Below, piece by piece: positions 1-13,400 of a DNA stretch of 64,000 bases (position 1 is the first letter of the stretch; each line of letters starts with the position of its first letter). Both the position numbers and the translations under genes were made by a program. The notes under the pieces were generated by a model, which saw nothing but the letters and a program-made list of their open reading frames with translations, was not told the DNA's origin and searched no databases. Source of the DNA: Burhinus oedicnemus (taxonomy: Eukaryota; Chordata; Aves; Charadriiformes; Burhinidae); contig VFFE01006564.1 in NCBI GenBank assembly GCA_008921705.1, positions 62,001 through 126,000 on the forward strand, read 5' to 3'.

Positions 1-3000
1 ATACTCTTAAAAAAGGCGATTTAGGGTGTAGGCTTAGGAGAAGGTTTGACTGACCTTTGGTGTCATATTGGGTGGAGTTTTTTTTGTTGATCCAGGTTGT
101 TGATTCAGGTTCAGCGAGAAAATGATAGTGGACATACCATCTTTCGCAGAGCTTCCTATAAAGGCCCTTTCCTGAAGTTTGTAATCACTCATTAACCAAC
201 AAGTTTCATTCCAAAAGTTTTGGTGCCCAAGTCCTTAAAAAGATTCAGTGATTTATCTGTGTGAATCAATGGATGTAATAAATCAGACCAGCCCTTTCTA
301 TCTGTCTACTATGTGCACATGGGACTGTATTTTATTACTCCTATCTGATAACTTTAAGTAATGTTTGTTGATCTATTTATATTGATGTATAAGACTCAGA
401 ATTACAGACACAAACTTTTCCATCAAACTTTTTTACCCTGGTGAAAAAAAATCAGCTGAAGTGAACTTTCACAAACACATTTCATTTGCGGTAAAATATT
501 TTATTGTTCATGAAAACTGAAATTATAAAAAAAAAATCATTAAGCGTATTTGATTTTTTAAAACCTGCCCTGTTCCTGAAGTATTCCCAGTGGTACTGTT
601 GCAGATGTTCACTAGCATGGCTGGCAGATGGAGAGATGACATCAGTAACGTGGTACTTTTACACTCCAAGAATGGGTGTCCTTTGATGGATGTGAGTGCA
701 ACTGGGAGGGCAGCTCTGTGGGGATCACACACAAAAGCTGTTGGGGCTTTCAGTTTCAGCAAAAACTCAATAGAAAAAAACATTGCTCCTTCACTGAAAT
801 AGTGTTAGGGGAGCTCTGACTGCCAAAGCGAATTGGGTTTTTCATTCAGTGACTTGTCAAGAAAGAAGGGTATTGCAGCAACGTGGATTACAGCCATAGC
901 AATAAGCAACTCAGTTATGTACAATATGTGACAGTGCAGACAAGTCAGTCAGAGATTTAAAAGACTGCATATTCTAACTACTTTAAAATCTGGATATCTC
1001 CTGCATATAACATGGGTGTTTGCTACAAAATCATTATTAATAACAAATACCAACAGTAAAACAATTCTGAGAGCTTCTAGACAATGCATGTTTTGTTATT
1101 TGGTCCTCTGATTGCTGTTGCTTCCAAACAAAACTGTACTAAAAGCACAAATTAACAAAACAGACCTGTTTCAATACTTGAGAAATACAAGGAGCAGTGG
1201 GCCAGTTTCATCTGGATATCCAGGCTACGTCATGGTGATGCTCTCAACACCACAGCAGACACTTATCGCATCTGACAGACTGTGTGGTTTGCTCTTCCTA
1301 CCTACACTTCATACGAAGGAGATGTACTGTGGTACACATCTAAAGTCCAAAACCTAATGGGTTTTAACCTCATCTCTTGTAGCAATGCTCTTTGTAGCTG
1401 TGAGCAATTTAACTGACTCTCTTAGATCAAAATTACTTACACATCTACAAAGTTTCTTTTAATATAGATAAAATTGCTTGAAAAATGAGAACTGCTTCTT
1501 GCTATTAATCAAGCTGTTTCATCAAATTTAAGATCTATTTTTTACTTTTCCAATCTTTAAACCATTAATATGTTATTATTTCAGTTATCCACTGAATCCA
1601 GGCCAAGTCCTATAGGGCAGGAAAGTGTCAGATCCAATATCCCATTTATGTTAATTTCCACAGCGTTACAAAGGTATAAGCTTATACAACACCAATAAGC
1701 AACAACAAATCTGCCTGAAAAAAAATGACTAAGTTTACCAATCAAGCAAACTGACTTTCTTTACCAGCTTCTAAACTGCAGGGATGCATGGGGTGACGGC
1801 GTAAGCAGTGACAGACAAGATCTCTTCTGTAGCAGAACACACCTTCAAGTGATATCACCAGCTTACTAAAATCAACAAAACACCAAATAATAGCAGCAGG
1901 AATTTTAAACTGGGTCTAAGAATATCTAACCAGTTAAGATACCACAACCTTAACTACCAGCACACATTTAAAGATTGGAGGTGGCCAGATACCTTCTAAA
2001 ATTTACATATACCTGGCCCTTGGAAAACTTGAATGGCATCAAATTCACTTCATATGCACTTTAACTGAATCAAACTTCTCAAGTGTTTTATGCATGCAGA
2101 TTTTAATATACGGTGTTTTATATGCAGATATTTAAAATTACTTGTAACTTATGTATGAACCTTATGCCACCTGACCAGGAATGAAGTCCAAAGGAAGATG
2201 AATGCCACTAGCTTGCAGCACAGGTCTCAGGTGGCACTTTCCTGACCAGCTTCGCCTGGCATGAAGGGTCCTGGAGCTTCAACAGGTGTAAATGTCAGAG
2301 CTGTGGATGCCACAGCACAGGAAGGAAGGCAAAAAAACCCAAATCTGTCATTCAGCTCATATCTACAGCTGCACCCTTGCTAAACAAGGTCCACAGCCAC
2401 CTATGGGATAACATACCTCCTAGGGTGAATGTACCTAGATCATAAGAAGTTCAAGGACAGGATCAGATTGTCAACGCTACCAGCAGATGAAGCACTACCT
2501 TGCTCCTTGGCAAGACTGTCCTGCAAAGGAAGCTCTGAACTCCTGAAATGGCATCTTCATGAGCATATTTGTTGAGGGAGGTTTGTGTAATCTCCCTTAC
2601 TTCACGCTCTTTAACAATCACATCAGCTTTCAATTGCTAACAACAGAAATAAATAACAGCTGTTTTTATGAATACTCTCTCAAGAATGGGTAACGTAATA
2701 ATAGATGTTTTTACAGCAACAGAATTTCCTGCAGAATAATAATTGAATGACTCTGTTTTGCTAATATGCAATTACCAGCTCATATATGTTTCGGGAGAAA
2801 TACAGTGTTTCCAGGTGACAATCATCATTAAAACACTCTGAGAAACTAACTAAACTTTTCAGTATATTTGGGTCTAGTCAACAAAGGTCTTGTGCATGAA
2901 AAAATTCATACTTATCTGTTTAGAGCAAACAGAAGCCCTTAAGAAGCAGTTGAAGGAAGAAGCTCCTTCTGGCACAGGGATCCTGTTTCTTGATTGCCTC

Positions 3001-3215
3001 ACTTATACATCATGCAACCAAATGCACAGACCTTGGAAGGTTTAGCACAGATTACAGCAAGGTTTTGGCAGAGGTACTGAGCAGCCTGTCTCTATGCCTA
3101 GGACTGGAATATTACAGCAGTTCTTGCGTAAATTATGGTCTTAAAACCCAGAATTTTAATTCTACCAGCATAGATTTTTCAATTCAATTATTCTGCATAT
3201 AATATATGAAGCATA
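1..3215. other. Gene-free stretch, no recognised repeat
   Basis: I see no gene or named repeat here. Open frames are short (at most about 80 codons), stops are frequent in all frames and no frame resembles a known domain. The base composition is AT-leaning with short A and T runs, as in avian intergenic or intronic DNA. Small unrecognised regulatory elements cannot be excluded by eye. Confidence 0.6.
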
Positions 3216-3318
3216 CTCTGTGGTCTTAGAAAAGTCATTCAGGTTCTCCATGCCTCAGTTCCCAAACCTGTAAAACAGAAGGAAAACTTGCCTGTCTCAC
3301 AGAAGTATGGTGAAGGTG
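3216..3318 (+). repeat. Old MIR-like SINE remnant (3' part of core)
   Basis: The sequence follows the later half of a MIR/CORE-SINE. A TGTGGTCTTAGAAAAGTCA stretch corresponds to the usual tgtgaccttgggcaagtta. It is followed by a ctccatgcctcagttccc block, then acctgtaaaacag, then a diverged pyrimidine/purine stretch ending in gtgaaggt. Order and spacing match the family. Identity is moderate, as expected of an ancient amniote SINE. A RepeatMasker run would settle the subfamily. Confidence 0.55.
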
Positions 3319-3361
3319 ACCTGCAGTTACTATACAGCTATATCAGCCATATTCTGCCCAT

Positions 3362-3438
3362 TTGGGTGCAAGACCAGGGTTCCACTTCTGGCTCTGAGGC
3401 TATTATCTTTGTGACCTTGGGCAACTGATTTCAGATGG
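3362..3438 (+). repeat. Second MIR-like SINE remnant (5' part of core)
   Basis: The motif order gggttcc, then cttctggctctgaggc, then tttgtgaccttgggcaact is that of the MIR core, including a nearly perfect gtgaccttgggcaa box. It lies about 45 bp downstream of another MIR-like piece in the same orientation. Because this one carries the earlier part of the core and its left neighbour the later part, the two are more likely separate copies (or a rearranged one) than a single continuous element. Confidence 0.6.
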
Positions 3439-3800
3439 CAACCTGTCAACATCTGATTTAGCTTCTATTATACTTAGGGGAGCTCTAAGGACTGATTCAG
3501 CTGCCCACACATAGGAGCCTATTGTCATTCAGGTTGCCCTAAGGTATCTCTCCCAACTTCCCACTGCTCTGGTAGGCAAAGGCTCTGCAGGCTCTGTGCC
3601 ACATTCGTGAGCTCCACATGGATATCAGAGCTATCTTAAGGCACCTCTAGGGGCACTAAATACCTATGTCTCAGCATCTGAATTGAGTCCTCTTTGCTTC
3701 TACACCCATCTTTTGTCAATCTTGCCTACTTGACTAGTTCTTTGAGGTAAGAATCTTCTCTCATTACGTGCTTTTGTGACTGAGCACCAGTGTTCGTTAG
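3439..3800. other. Gene-free spacer
   Basis: Nothing recognised between the MIR-like remnants and the CR1 element. No frame of note. Confidence 0.6.
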
Positions 3801-5003
3801 AATCATAGAATTGTCTAGGTTGGAAGGAACCTTTAAGATCACCTAACACTGCCAAAACCACCACTAAACCATGTCCCTCAGCACCACGTCTACCCATCTT
3901 TTAAATACCTCCAGAGATTGTGATTCCACCACTTCCCTGGGCAGCCTGTTCCAATGCTTGATAACCCTTTCGGTGAAGAAATTTTTCCTAATATCCAATC
4001 TAAACCTCCCTTGGCACAACTTGAGGCTATTTCCTCTTGTCCTATCGCTTGGGAGAAGAGATCGACTCCCACCTCTCTACAACCTCCTTTCAGGTAGTTG
4101 TAGAGAGCAATAAGGTCTCCTCTCAGTCTTCTTTTCTCCAGACTAAACAGTCCCATTTCCCTCAGCCACTCCTCATAAGGCTTATTCTCTAGACCCCTCA
4201 CCAGCTTCGTTGCCCTTCTCTGGACACACTCCAGCACCTCAATGCCTGTCTCGTAGTGAGGGGCCCAAAACTGAACACAGTATTTGAGGTGGGCCCTTAC
4301 CAGTGCAGAGTACAGGGGGACGATCACTTCCCTAGTCCTGCTCACCACAGTATTCCTGATACAAGCCAGGATGCTGTTGGCCACCTGGGCACACTGCTGG
4401 CTCATATTCAGCCAGCTGTTGACCAACACCCCCAGGTCCTTTTCCACCAGGCAGCTTTCCAGTCAGTCTTCCCTAAGCCTGTAGCGCTGCATGGGGTTGT
4501 TGCGACCCAAGTGCAGGACCCAGCACTTGGCCTTGTTGAACCTCATACCGTTGGCCTTGGCCCATTGATCCAGCCTGTCTAGATCCCTCTATAGGGCCAT
4601 CCTACCCTCAAGTAGGTTGACACTCCCACCTAACTTTGTGTCGTCTAAACTTGCTGAGGGTGCACTCAATCCCTTCATCCAGGTCGTTGATAAAGATATT
4701 AAACAGAACCGGCCCCAATACCAAGCCCTTGGAAACACCACTGGTGACTGGCCACCAACTAGTTTTAATTCCATTCACCACCAGTTTTTGAGCCCGGCCT
4801 TCCAGACAGTTTTTTATCTAGTGAAGCATACACCCATCCAAGCCATGAGCAGTCAGTTTCTCCAGGAGAATGCTGTGGGAAAAGGTGTTGAAGGCTTTAC
4901 TGAAGTCCAGGTAAACAACATCCACAACCTTTCCCTCATCCCTCAAGGTGGGTCACCTTGTCATAGAAGGAGATCAGGTTTATTAAGCAGGACCTGCATT
5001 TTG
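3801..5003 (-). mobile_element. CR1 LINE fragment, 5'-truncated, about 1.2 kb
   Basis: This is a chicken-repeat-1 non-LTR retrotransposon on the minus strand, so its 3' end is at the left. At 3801 an aatcatagaa tail is followed by ggttggaaggaacctttaagatcacc, the family's typical 3' untranslated end. Further right come the complements of the reverse-transcriptase tail and then a segment (about 4900-5003) matching the tcatagaaggagatcaggtt portion. The element stops inside the reverse-transcriptase region, so it is 5'-truncated like most CR1 copies. Divergence and frame breaks show that it is dead. No obvious target-site duplication, which is usual for CR1. Confidence 0.92.
3890..4447 (-). pseudogene. 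CR1 reverse-transcriptase C-terminal remnant
   Basis: An open frame of about 185 codons encodes the tail of the CR1 ORF2 protein, downstream of the catalytic core. Readable blocks include EKDLGVLV near the start, [39 protein letters not shown] and [20 protein letters not shown]. The catalytic [FY]xDD box lies upstream and is not in this frame. The frame opens with GTG, not ATG, so it is not a usable start. The C-terminal third is frame-shifted relative to the usual family ending. It is a relic of the host CR1 at 3801-5003 and not a cellular gene. Confidence 0.9.
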
Positions 5004-6060
5004 GGTTGTAGGAGCCTGAAACAGTCCTGTCTCCAAAAGTGCATTCCCAAACAACTTCTAGGCCTAGAGAACTCAGAAACCTTTGACTTTCTTCTCAAAA
5101 TCTACTAACCATTCACGATGTCTTGAATCAATATTGTTTCAGAGGTGGACTGTGACTGGTGATGTGATTCACACTAACTTACTGTAAGGTATCCCAAATC
5201 AACACATACACATACAAGCACAAACATACAAACACACACCACTTGAGGGGTGGGGTCACACACCCACCCACATCTGAGGTTTTTACTGCTAGCACCAAAG
5301 GTCCCTTTACAATCAGCAGCTCCAATGAGCCAACTGGTGCCCCTTTTTACACGTGCACAGACAAATATTTGCATCCAGTAAATTATAAGAACATCCACAC
5401 TCGTAAGAGCTAATGTGTATATAGAGAGATGGATGAAGGAGAGGCTAGCCTACAGTTAAAATTTCCCTCTTCAAGTTTGGAGTAAGTACTCACAATGCAT
5501 CGGCATTCCTCAGCGGGCGATAACTGAGACTCGAGGGCAGTTGACTTGCCCTGGCCTTTTAATCCTTGAGGTGTCTGCCTGAGCAGCGTTCCAACTCAGG
5601 GGAGATGCTGGTCACAGCCCACTGCAATCAAGAAGAGCTCAAAGAGACTCGCCAGAATTGCTGCTTTTAGGGTCCAAGATAATTGACTTTCATCAGGTAT
5701 TTTTTCCACTCCAGCCCAACTCAGATGAGGGGATATTCTTGTACTTTCCACCAGCTGTGCAAGTCCAGAACTTGCTCGATCATGGAGTTCTGGTATCAGC
5801 CCCCTTTGAGCCATGATCCAGATCCAGATGTACTAGGCTGTCAGGGAGCGATTGATTGTCCTTACTGTTTCCAAGCGATAGGGGAAGCAGGATCTAGGCA
5901 CATTAAGGGAGTGCCTTAATGCTCTGGTTCTTTGTCTTGCGCAATTCATGCCTGACTTCTCCTAGGTTGTTATGTGGCTCAGGGGCAGTAAATCACACCA
6001 AGCACCGAGTGGCCAACAGAGGTGGGGGGTGGGTTGTATCATTGTCTGATCTGGAATGAT
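5004..6060. other. Unrecognised block with raised CpG; possibly an old LTR
   Basis: No gene is visible. A CA-rich patch (about 5201-5239) is followed by GC-richer sequence from about 5490 to 6010 that keeps many CpG dinucleotides (for example in gcatcggc, cagcgggcgata, ctcgagg and cttgcgcaatt), unlike its CpG-poor neighbours. That pattern fits a retroviral LTR or another fairly recent insertion. I could not find convincing TG...CA ends, a target-site duplication or a poly(A) signal that would prove it. It may equally be unique regulatory sequence. Confidence 0.25.
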
Positions 6061-9000
6061 GACCCCTATCTCTTGTTTTCCCATCCAAAATCAAGGGAAT
6101 ACAAAACCTTTATTAACCTCTCTCTTTGTCATACTTGAATGTTTCGGTTCTTTTGAGAATTTTCCTCTTCCATTTCACTCCCACACAAAACCACCAACAG
6201 CACTGAACTGAGAAATTAATTCTGACCAGCTGTTCCTATCGACAGGAGAGTACATAATAGTACTTGCCACTGAGCATCCACTGCTATTGGAGAAGGGATT
6301 TTTTTTTTTCTGTCTGTACCCTACCGTCTGATATTCCTCCACTATGTGCACCTAGCTGATCAAACATGCCAGTCATAGCAGATGCTACTTCAGAGGCTGA
6401 AGAGAGATATAAATGGTGCATAGATTTTGTGCAGGCCACCTACAAATGACTGAGGTTCCCATTACAGGAAAGAGGATGCTCTTGTAGTTGAAATGCTGGC
6501 TTTAGAAGCAAATGTGTATTCTGGTTTTGAAATCAGATGCTCTGAATTACCACACCAACATCTGTCAGTCCGAGAGACGTCCTCACAGAAATTAGTATGG
6601 CTACTGTCTCAGTCCTTTTCATCTTCAAACCTTTCACTCTAATTATGCCTGCAAACCACTGGCATGTGGTGGTCAACAGGCAACTGCCAAACCAGGATGC
6701 CTCCTTAACTCTTACCACTTTACTTTCTATTCCCATTTTGCCTACTCCTACCTTTATCCTGCCCATGTCTGCAAAGCACTTGATTGTGTCTAACATGCAG
6801 ATTGCAGGTTCTGCAGGGTCGAATTCCCCATGCAGTGACTACCAAAGTACTTGTAGTAGCAATAAAAACTGAGGATGCAAAATCCTCTTTCCTCCTTTAA
6901 TGATTTGGTACATCTGCTCCCAGTGTTCTGGAAGCCAAATAGAGCAGATATTCACAGAAGCCAGAAAATGAACAATTTAACTTTTCAACTTCTAATGCTG
7001 GATTTTGTAGCCAATAGGTAGTACATAATGTCCCGATCTCTGTCCTTCTGATGCAATTACTGTTTGGAAAACAACAGACACCTTCCTGAAATTGCCTTAC
7101 ATTTACAATAGCAAAAAAGATTCAGTTTTGTTATGGCCCGTCCTTAATCTCTATGCACAGCTTATGTGAAATAGAAGACATTGCCTTGAGTTAATATAAC
7201 TCATATCAAAAGGTATAGTGACATGAAATCTTTAATGAGGCAACGTACCTTCCTTCAAACTGAAAGAGTGGCAGCTTCCTTACTGGGGAGGACTTTGGCT
7301 GGATTCTATATTCTGCTCTCACAGCAATGAAAACAGCGTGGATGATCACTGGGGAAAAAAAATGCTACTCCCCCTCCATTTACTGCAGAAAAAGGATGCA
7401 GGACTCCAGTTCTGGCAGACTCCTTAGGCTAGTGGTGAATCAATCAATAACTAGCAAGGCCATATGCAGTCAAACAGCTGCAGAGCTGCATCGTAAAAGT
7501 GATGTGAATCCTTTGTGACTCCCTGAGGTGTTATGAAGCTTAATTACTGTTTACATATGCTTGGAGATCTTCAGATAAAAGACAATGTGTTCATGGGAAG
7601 CATCATTAATGTCACTGTTGCTGCTGGCTAGTACAGTCCTCATAAAAGTGACAACAAATTAGCCAGAGTAACATGCAGGAATTCCTTCTCCTCTTGCTGC
7701 AGTATGCAGCAATGGGAAACCTACTGCTTTCCATCCCCCTGCAATAGCATTGCGTACTAGGGCAAGTTAGCCGAACCTACAATCATAGGTCTTGTCATAT
7801 TTACAGGCTATCAGCCAAATCCTGAGTGATGATGTGGACTAGCAATCCTGCTTTGGTAGCTCAGTATACCTCAAGCTGCAATATACTTCAGCCTTCCTTC
7901 CTATTTTAACTATTGTAAGAAGTTTGGAACTGATCCAGCTGGGATTGTACATGCTCCTGGGCTTGCAGTTTTGTCCTTGTTGCCCTCCAGTGCTTTGGGA
8001 CACGATTTTCTATATACCAGTATAGGAAAAACACTCTTAATGCTAGCGTATACTCCTAATTGGAAGTCAACACACTACTGTTCTGAGGAAAACGCTGATC
8101 TCTGTCACAGGAGATACAATGCGTTACAAAGCAGATGCTGACATTGGAAAGACTATTTCTGGGTATGCAGATCACATACCTCTGTCTCATTTGTTTGTTA
8201 AAAAAATGGATGGTGTACAACTTGTTCCCTTCATGTCTAGCATATCAAGGAAGCCTTTCTGTCATGAGGAGATTTAGACAATTAAAACATGATATAATGA
8301 CTGTATAGCTATCAATGCCCAAACTAATGACATAAAGAAAGCAGATAAAAGAAAAAGGACCTATTTTTGCAAAAAATGTTCACGTGGCTCACGGGCTTCC
8401 TTAAGACTAAAGAGATTGTGCTCTCAAATTAGAATAATATGCTGAGCCCCAGGTTAATAGTTCCGTCTCTGTACTAAGTAGGGAAGGCAGAAGCACACAT
8501 TTAAAGGTTTCCTGTTGCTCCCTGCAAAAGCATATCCAAAGGTAAGCATTTAGGACTCTGATAAGTGAAAGCGTGTTGCCAGCATAAGCAGTCATCAGGC
8601 TAGTTTGTGCAGTGCCGTAATTGCCCTCCACATAATTCATCAGTAGGTCCCTCCCACCCCACTTACAAACAGACTCACTTCGAGATTTCACAGCCTCATC
8701 TGCCCAGCACTGCTCACCATGAGTAACAGCTTAGCCAAGCAACAGCTGCCACAGTAAAAGGTGACAAGTGAAGGGCCTAACGTGACATCTGCGTGCTTAC
8801 AGTCATATTCTGGGAAGCTGGCAATACAGCAAGATAATTCACTTAGCAGTGGAGGGGAGGCAAGGTGGTTTCTACCCCTATGAGAGGCAGTGATTGGTCA
8901 TAAAAAGGATAGATCAGTTGTGGTCCTAAATTAATAGAATAACCTGCCCCCCAGCAGTATCAGGGAATCACTTCTGTTGGGTCCCTTATAAATCACTTAA

Positions 9001-10377
9001 ATGGACTATCAGAGATATCATGTAGATCTCAGGCAAACATTCATTCCCTATGAGCTACCTGGAAGTCAGCCATACATGCCAGGGCTCAGTTGTGGACTAG
9101 GGACTGGTGTCAGTTATTTTATTAGCTGATTTTTTTTTTTTTCCCATGTAGCCACAAGCCTTTATTCATGTCTCAGACATGACAGTCTCTTCTTCTGTAC
9201 TTGGGAACATTAAGCAGCTGCATCTGCTGCAAAAACAATCTGTTTAAAATGTTGGTGTGAGTTGGCTTAGCAATAATGGCAGGATGCCCTGCAACTGGAC
9301 TATTGGGCTAAATGAAGGAATTCTTCTATCTTAACCAGGTACTACTTAATAGTATGGTAGGACTTTTCCCTTTTCCCACAGAATTTCCTGAACTAGATGT
9401 GATTTCCAGTAGGTCACTGGATTTCATCTCACTGGACAGCAGCTGAAGACACTGAACTTGTCTTCAAACACAGCTACAAACAGGTGTGTGAATATAGGTA
9501 ACACAAAGAGCAATTGTTTCCAAACTTGTGGCTGCAGATCACTAGAATTTCACTGTGGGTCATGAGTGGGAATGTTTGGAAATGTGAGCGCTCTTTGTAC
9601 CAAAATGGTACAACTCACACATCCCCTGGACAGGATAGAGAAGTGTAACAGGGAAAACAAAAAGAAAGCAATAAATGAGCATGTGAAAGGATGAGCAGGT
9701 TCTTTTTTACTCTACCTGACAAACTTCAACAACTTAAATACTTCCTCCCCGGCCTGATAAGAGGAGATAAGAGGATCTAAAGAAATTTAAGCACAAGAGG
9801 ATGCATCTTACAGTAACATGTTCACTTCCAAACATGATGTTCTCACATGAATGCCTACCTCAACAGAATTTTACCCTCTTCTGCCATCACTTCTTCCATG
9901 GCCTGTGGTCACACAGAGATTTTGCTTACACGTCCCCTCAGTCACCTGTCTTCCAGAATGACCTTTTCCAGTCTGCTTAAGCTTTCCTCCTCAGCTCTTT
10001 ATTCCCCAAATATATAGCATTTCTGTCATTCCCTTCTGAAGCCTGTCAAATTTGTCTCCTTCTTCATTAAAATGCAGTGACCAGTGATGAATCCCATTGT
10101 TCAATAAAGAACACCTAAGTAGAAAAAAGAGTGGAATAATTTATCTAACTTCAATCACTTCTGACACTCCTCACTTTTTTTACATAGAGTACTTCTATCA
10201 ACGATCTTTAATACACCATTAACTTCCTTAAAAATGTAGTAAAATGCTGCGAATGAGGCATTTGGAGAGCCTAGATCCTGGTTTATGCTATGTCAGTCCA
10301 GTTCATCACAGCCCACAGCTCTGAGTTATTCCTGTGTGAGCTGGGCTGTGTTTACTTTTACTCTTTCACTGGTATTA
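6061..10377. other. Gene-free stretch, no recognised repeat
   Basis: About 4.3 kb of AT-leaning DNA with short homopolymers (a T run near 9128-9141) and no frame above about 95 codons. I recognise no exon, RNA gene or transposon. Confidence 0.55.
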
Positions 10378-10485
10378 CTCCCATAAAACAGGGATAACTT
10401 CTTTACAGGCAACCTGTGAGCTTTACTAGCTCACTAACATTTATGCAGTATTTTCAGATCCTTCCATTTAGAGATGCTGTATAAC
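10378..10485 (+). repeat. MIR-like SINE 3' remnant
   Basis: A ccataaaacagggataact block resembles the post-core ctgtaaaatggggataa of MIR. About 60 bp on, ttcagatccttccattta then gatgctgtataac resembles the conserved SINE tail (ttgagatccttggatgaa then ggcgctatataa). Order and spacing fit a MIR-family 3' half on the plus strand. Divergence is high, so this is a reasonable but not certain call. Confidence 0.45.
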
Positions 10486-13400
10486 AACCACTGGCCTTGT
10501 TACCATCGGTGTTTAATATGTGCAGGTACTCCTATCTCTGTTCTACTAAGCAGACATAATTTCCCTCCACGCCCCCAATCTTCTTTGGGTTTCATTATCA
10601 CTTTCCACTTAATACTATCCAAAACACAGGAATCATTACCTTCACATCCTCCAAATCACCTGTTATTCACCTGCAGTTCTCAGATCCTTTTGAACACAAG
10701 CTTGAGAAGAAAGAAGGTAGCGGGAATGGTGCAGAAGTCCATCCTTTGGAGGTAAAAATTCACTTCGTGTTTATCTCAGAAATTAAACTACGTTTGAGAG
10801 TATTATTCTTAATATTAATGAAAATCTGTCATTGTCAAAAAAACCCAAAACAAACAACCAAACAACCCTCTGGGAGTTGATTAGTCACCGTCTTGTACTT
10901 TGTGCAAGACAAATAAATTTGTGCTGGGCAAATAAAGTGTTAAATGCTGCCAGATCAGCCTGACAGGATGGTATGCTCCTTTACAAAGACTGAAAAGAGG
11001 ATGCTGCTGGACAACTAACACCTTTGAAATTGTCAGGGAGGTGATACCAACCAGGCAATGGCCAGGATTTGAGATGTACTGATAGGGCCCTGTGCATGTA
11101 CAGACCTGGCAGAAAAAGCAGTGCTAAGCCTTGAGCCTCAGCATATATGGTGGGGCATGGTTGCAACCTGCCAGACTCACAGGGAGGGCTTCTACCTCTT
11201 CTGGGTACTGCAAATAGCCCTTGAAATTGAGCAAGAGTAGGGCTATACACCATGTACTTTTCTCCTTTTTAACCTAGTTTACTTTTTACTCATTTTCAGA
11301 TTAATAGAAAATTGTCACTGACATCTCTGACCTCTGCAGAATTTCCATTTCCCTCAAGTGAGCAAACTAGCAGGCCAAATCTATAAACAGAAAACATTAT
11401 GCAATTGATTAAGACTGCAATAAGTACCATCAGGAACTGTTACAGGGATAGATACTAATATATATATATTTTTTTTTTCTACCACTAGAGGCCTGTAATG
11501 TGCTGCATATTTGGCAAAATCCACATTATCTGTCAGTGGCACAACAGTACTGTGAGTACAAATTCGCATAATGTTTTTAAAGAAGTTTCTAGATATTTAG
11601 TTTCAATTTCCAAAGACAACTCTCTGCCAATGATATGATAAGTTCAAATAAGCAACTATTCAGTGGTTTAATATGAACATGAGAGGACCCTTAGTAATCA
11701 AATCAGATACTATTTATGCACGTGAGAAACTTTCCTCAGCTTTCTAAAACTCATGGACTGATCCCTTGTGTAATACTGCTCAGATTGGAATCTACTGAAT
11801 AGACACGCAGCCAGCTAGTTTCAAATTAGGAATAAATAGAAATTTAGGAATAAATCTTCACATCTAGTATGTTTGTGCATTTGGCCTGGAGATACAGCAC
11901 ATCTGACATCTTCCCTGTTGTTGGTAGTCTGAAAAAAATACCTCGCCTATACATGAAGGCTATACTTAATGCTATTAGAGAAATATTCTTTTCTTCTAAA
12001 GTAATCTTAAGAGATGGATGCTTCCAAAACAATAGTGCTGTTTAAAGTGTTTTGTCCGGGTTTTTTTCATGTTGATTTGGCCATTTGATTACTCTGCTTT
12101 GCTCTGATAGGGCAAAATTTTCCTTGGGTACAAATAAAATTTTTCTGTGGATTTAAGAGGAACCACTGATATCTCAGTCTGTAACTAAATCTCTGTGTGT
12201 GAAAACAAACTGAGCACTTGGACTGGTGGTTTTCTACTGCTGACATCCTCCAGGCTGCCACTCCAGGTCTAATGGTTACTCCCTTACATGCTGGCCATAG
12301 GTACACGGATAAAGCCACTGACATTTCACAATATTCATTTCAGAGCTCCTGCTTCATACTGAAGAGCATATTTCTTCACAAGTCACTGCACATGTTTCAC
12401 TGGAAGTGTTTGCAGAGGAAGGTGAGAGATGGCAGCAAAAATTCCTTCCTGAGATAAGATTCATCTCACCTAAGTTTACCCACCTGGAAGTTAGATGTCT
12501 TCTGCAAACCCACAGCCAGTTCAGACTTACTAGGGTTATTAGGAGGTGAGTCACATGCTTATCTGTCAGATCTACCATAGGGTGGCATGAATCACCCGTT
12601 AGCAGCGCCTAGCTTTTTTACCAACAAAAGAAGGAGCCAGGACAATTAACTCAGACTTTATGCCTAGGTATTAGATAGTTCAAGTCAGGTGAAGTGTCCC
12701 TTTTGCTGCCTCCAGTCTTGTATATTGTATATTGACTGCAGTACCGAAAATGCGCAGGTCTGAAAGTCTCTGCTTAGTGTTCTGTGCAGTAATTTTTCTC
12801 TGTGGAACATAATGCAAAGCAAGCAAAGTCTAGTGTAAAGAAATGGAGAAGCTTTGATTTGCTGGTTCTTCCTCCCCCACTTCTGTAAGCGTAAATGACT
12901 ACATAAACCATGGGAGAGTCAGACTTACCCACAGCCCCTAGGCCAGTCCTCTAACAGACGACTGAATGCAAAGCAAAGAGGCATGACTTTGAGATCCCCA
13001 CAGCAGCTGCTGTGCTTCCCTGCTCTGCTCTTCCCACATGTGTGGCACTGCCACCATCGCTCTCTGAACAGAGAATCGAGGGTCACCACAGAGTCTGAGA
13101 GCAGAAAAGCAGCGATAAAGCAAAAGGAGGGCGAGTTTGGGAGGTGGAAGCGCCTCCCTTGCCACCCAAGCCAAAGCCTGAAGGTGACTCATCCTCCTCT
13201 GCACTAGTTCTTGCACAGCTCCTGTAATGGGGAGCTTCATGGGCCGTTCTTTCCTTTCTTCCCTTTTGCCTCCCTCCCCTTAGCAGTGATCCAGAAAGTC
13301 CTCCCTCTCCCTGTAAATGACTTCCTTCACATCCCTTCCCCAGAAAGTGATCTTTTCTGCTTGGTCATGGGCATATCCAAGACCTGTTATTATGCATTGC

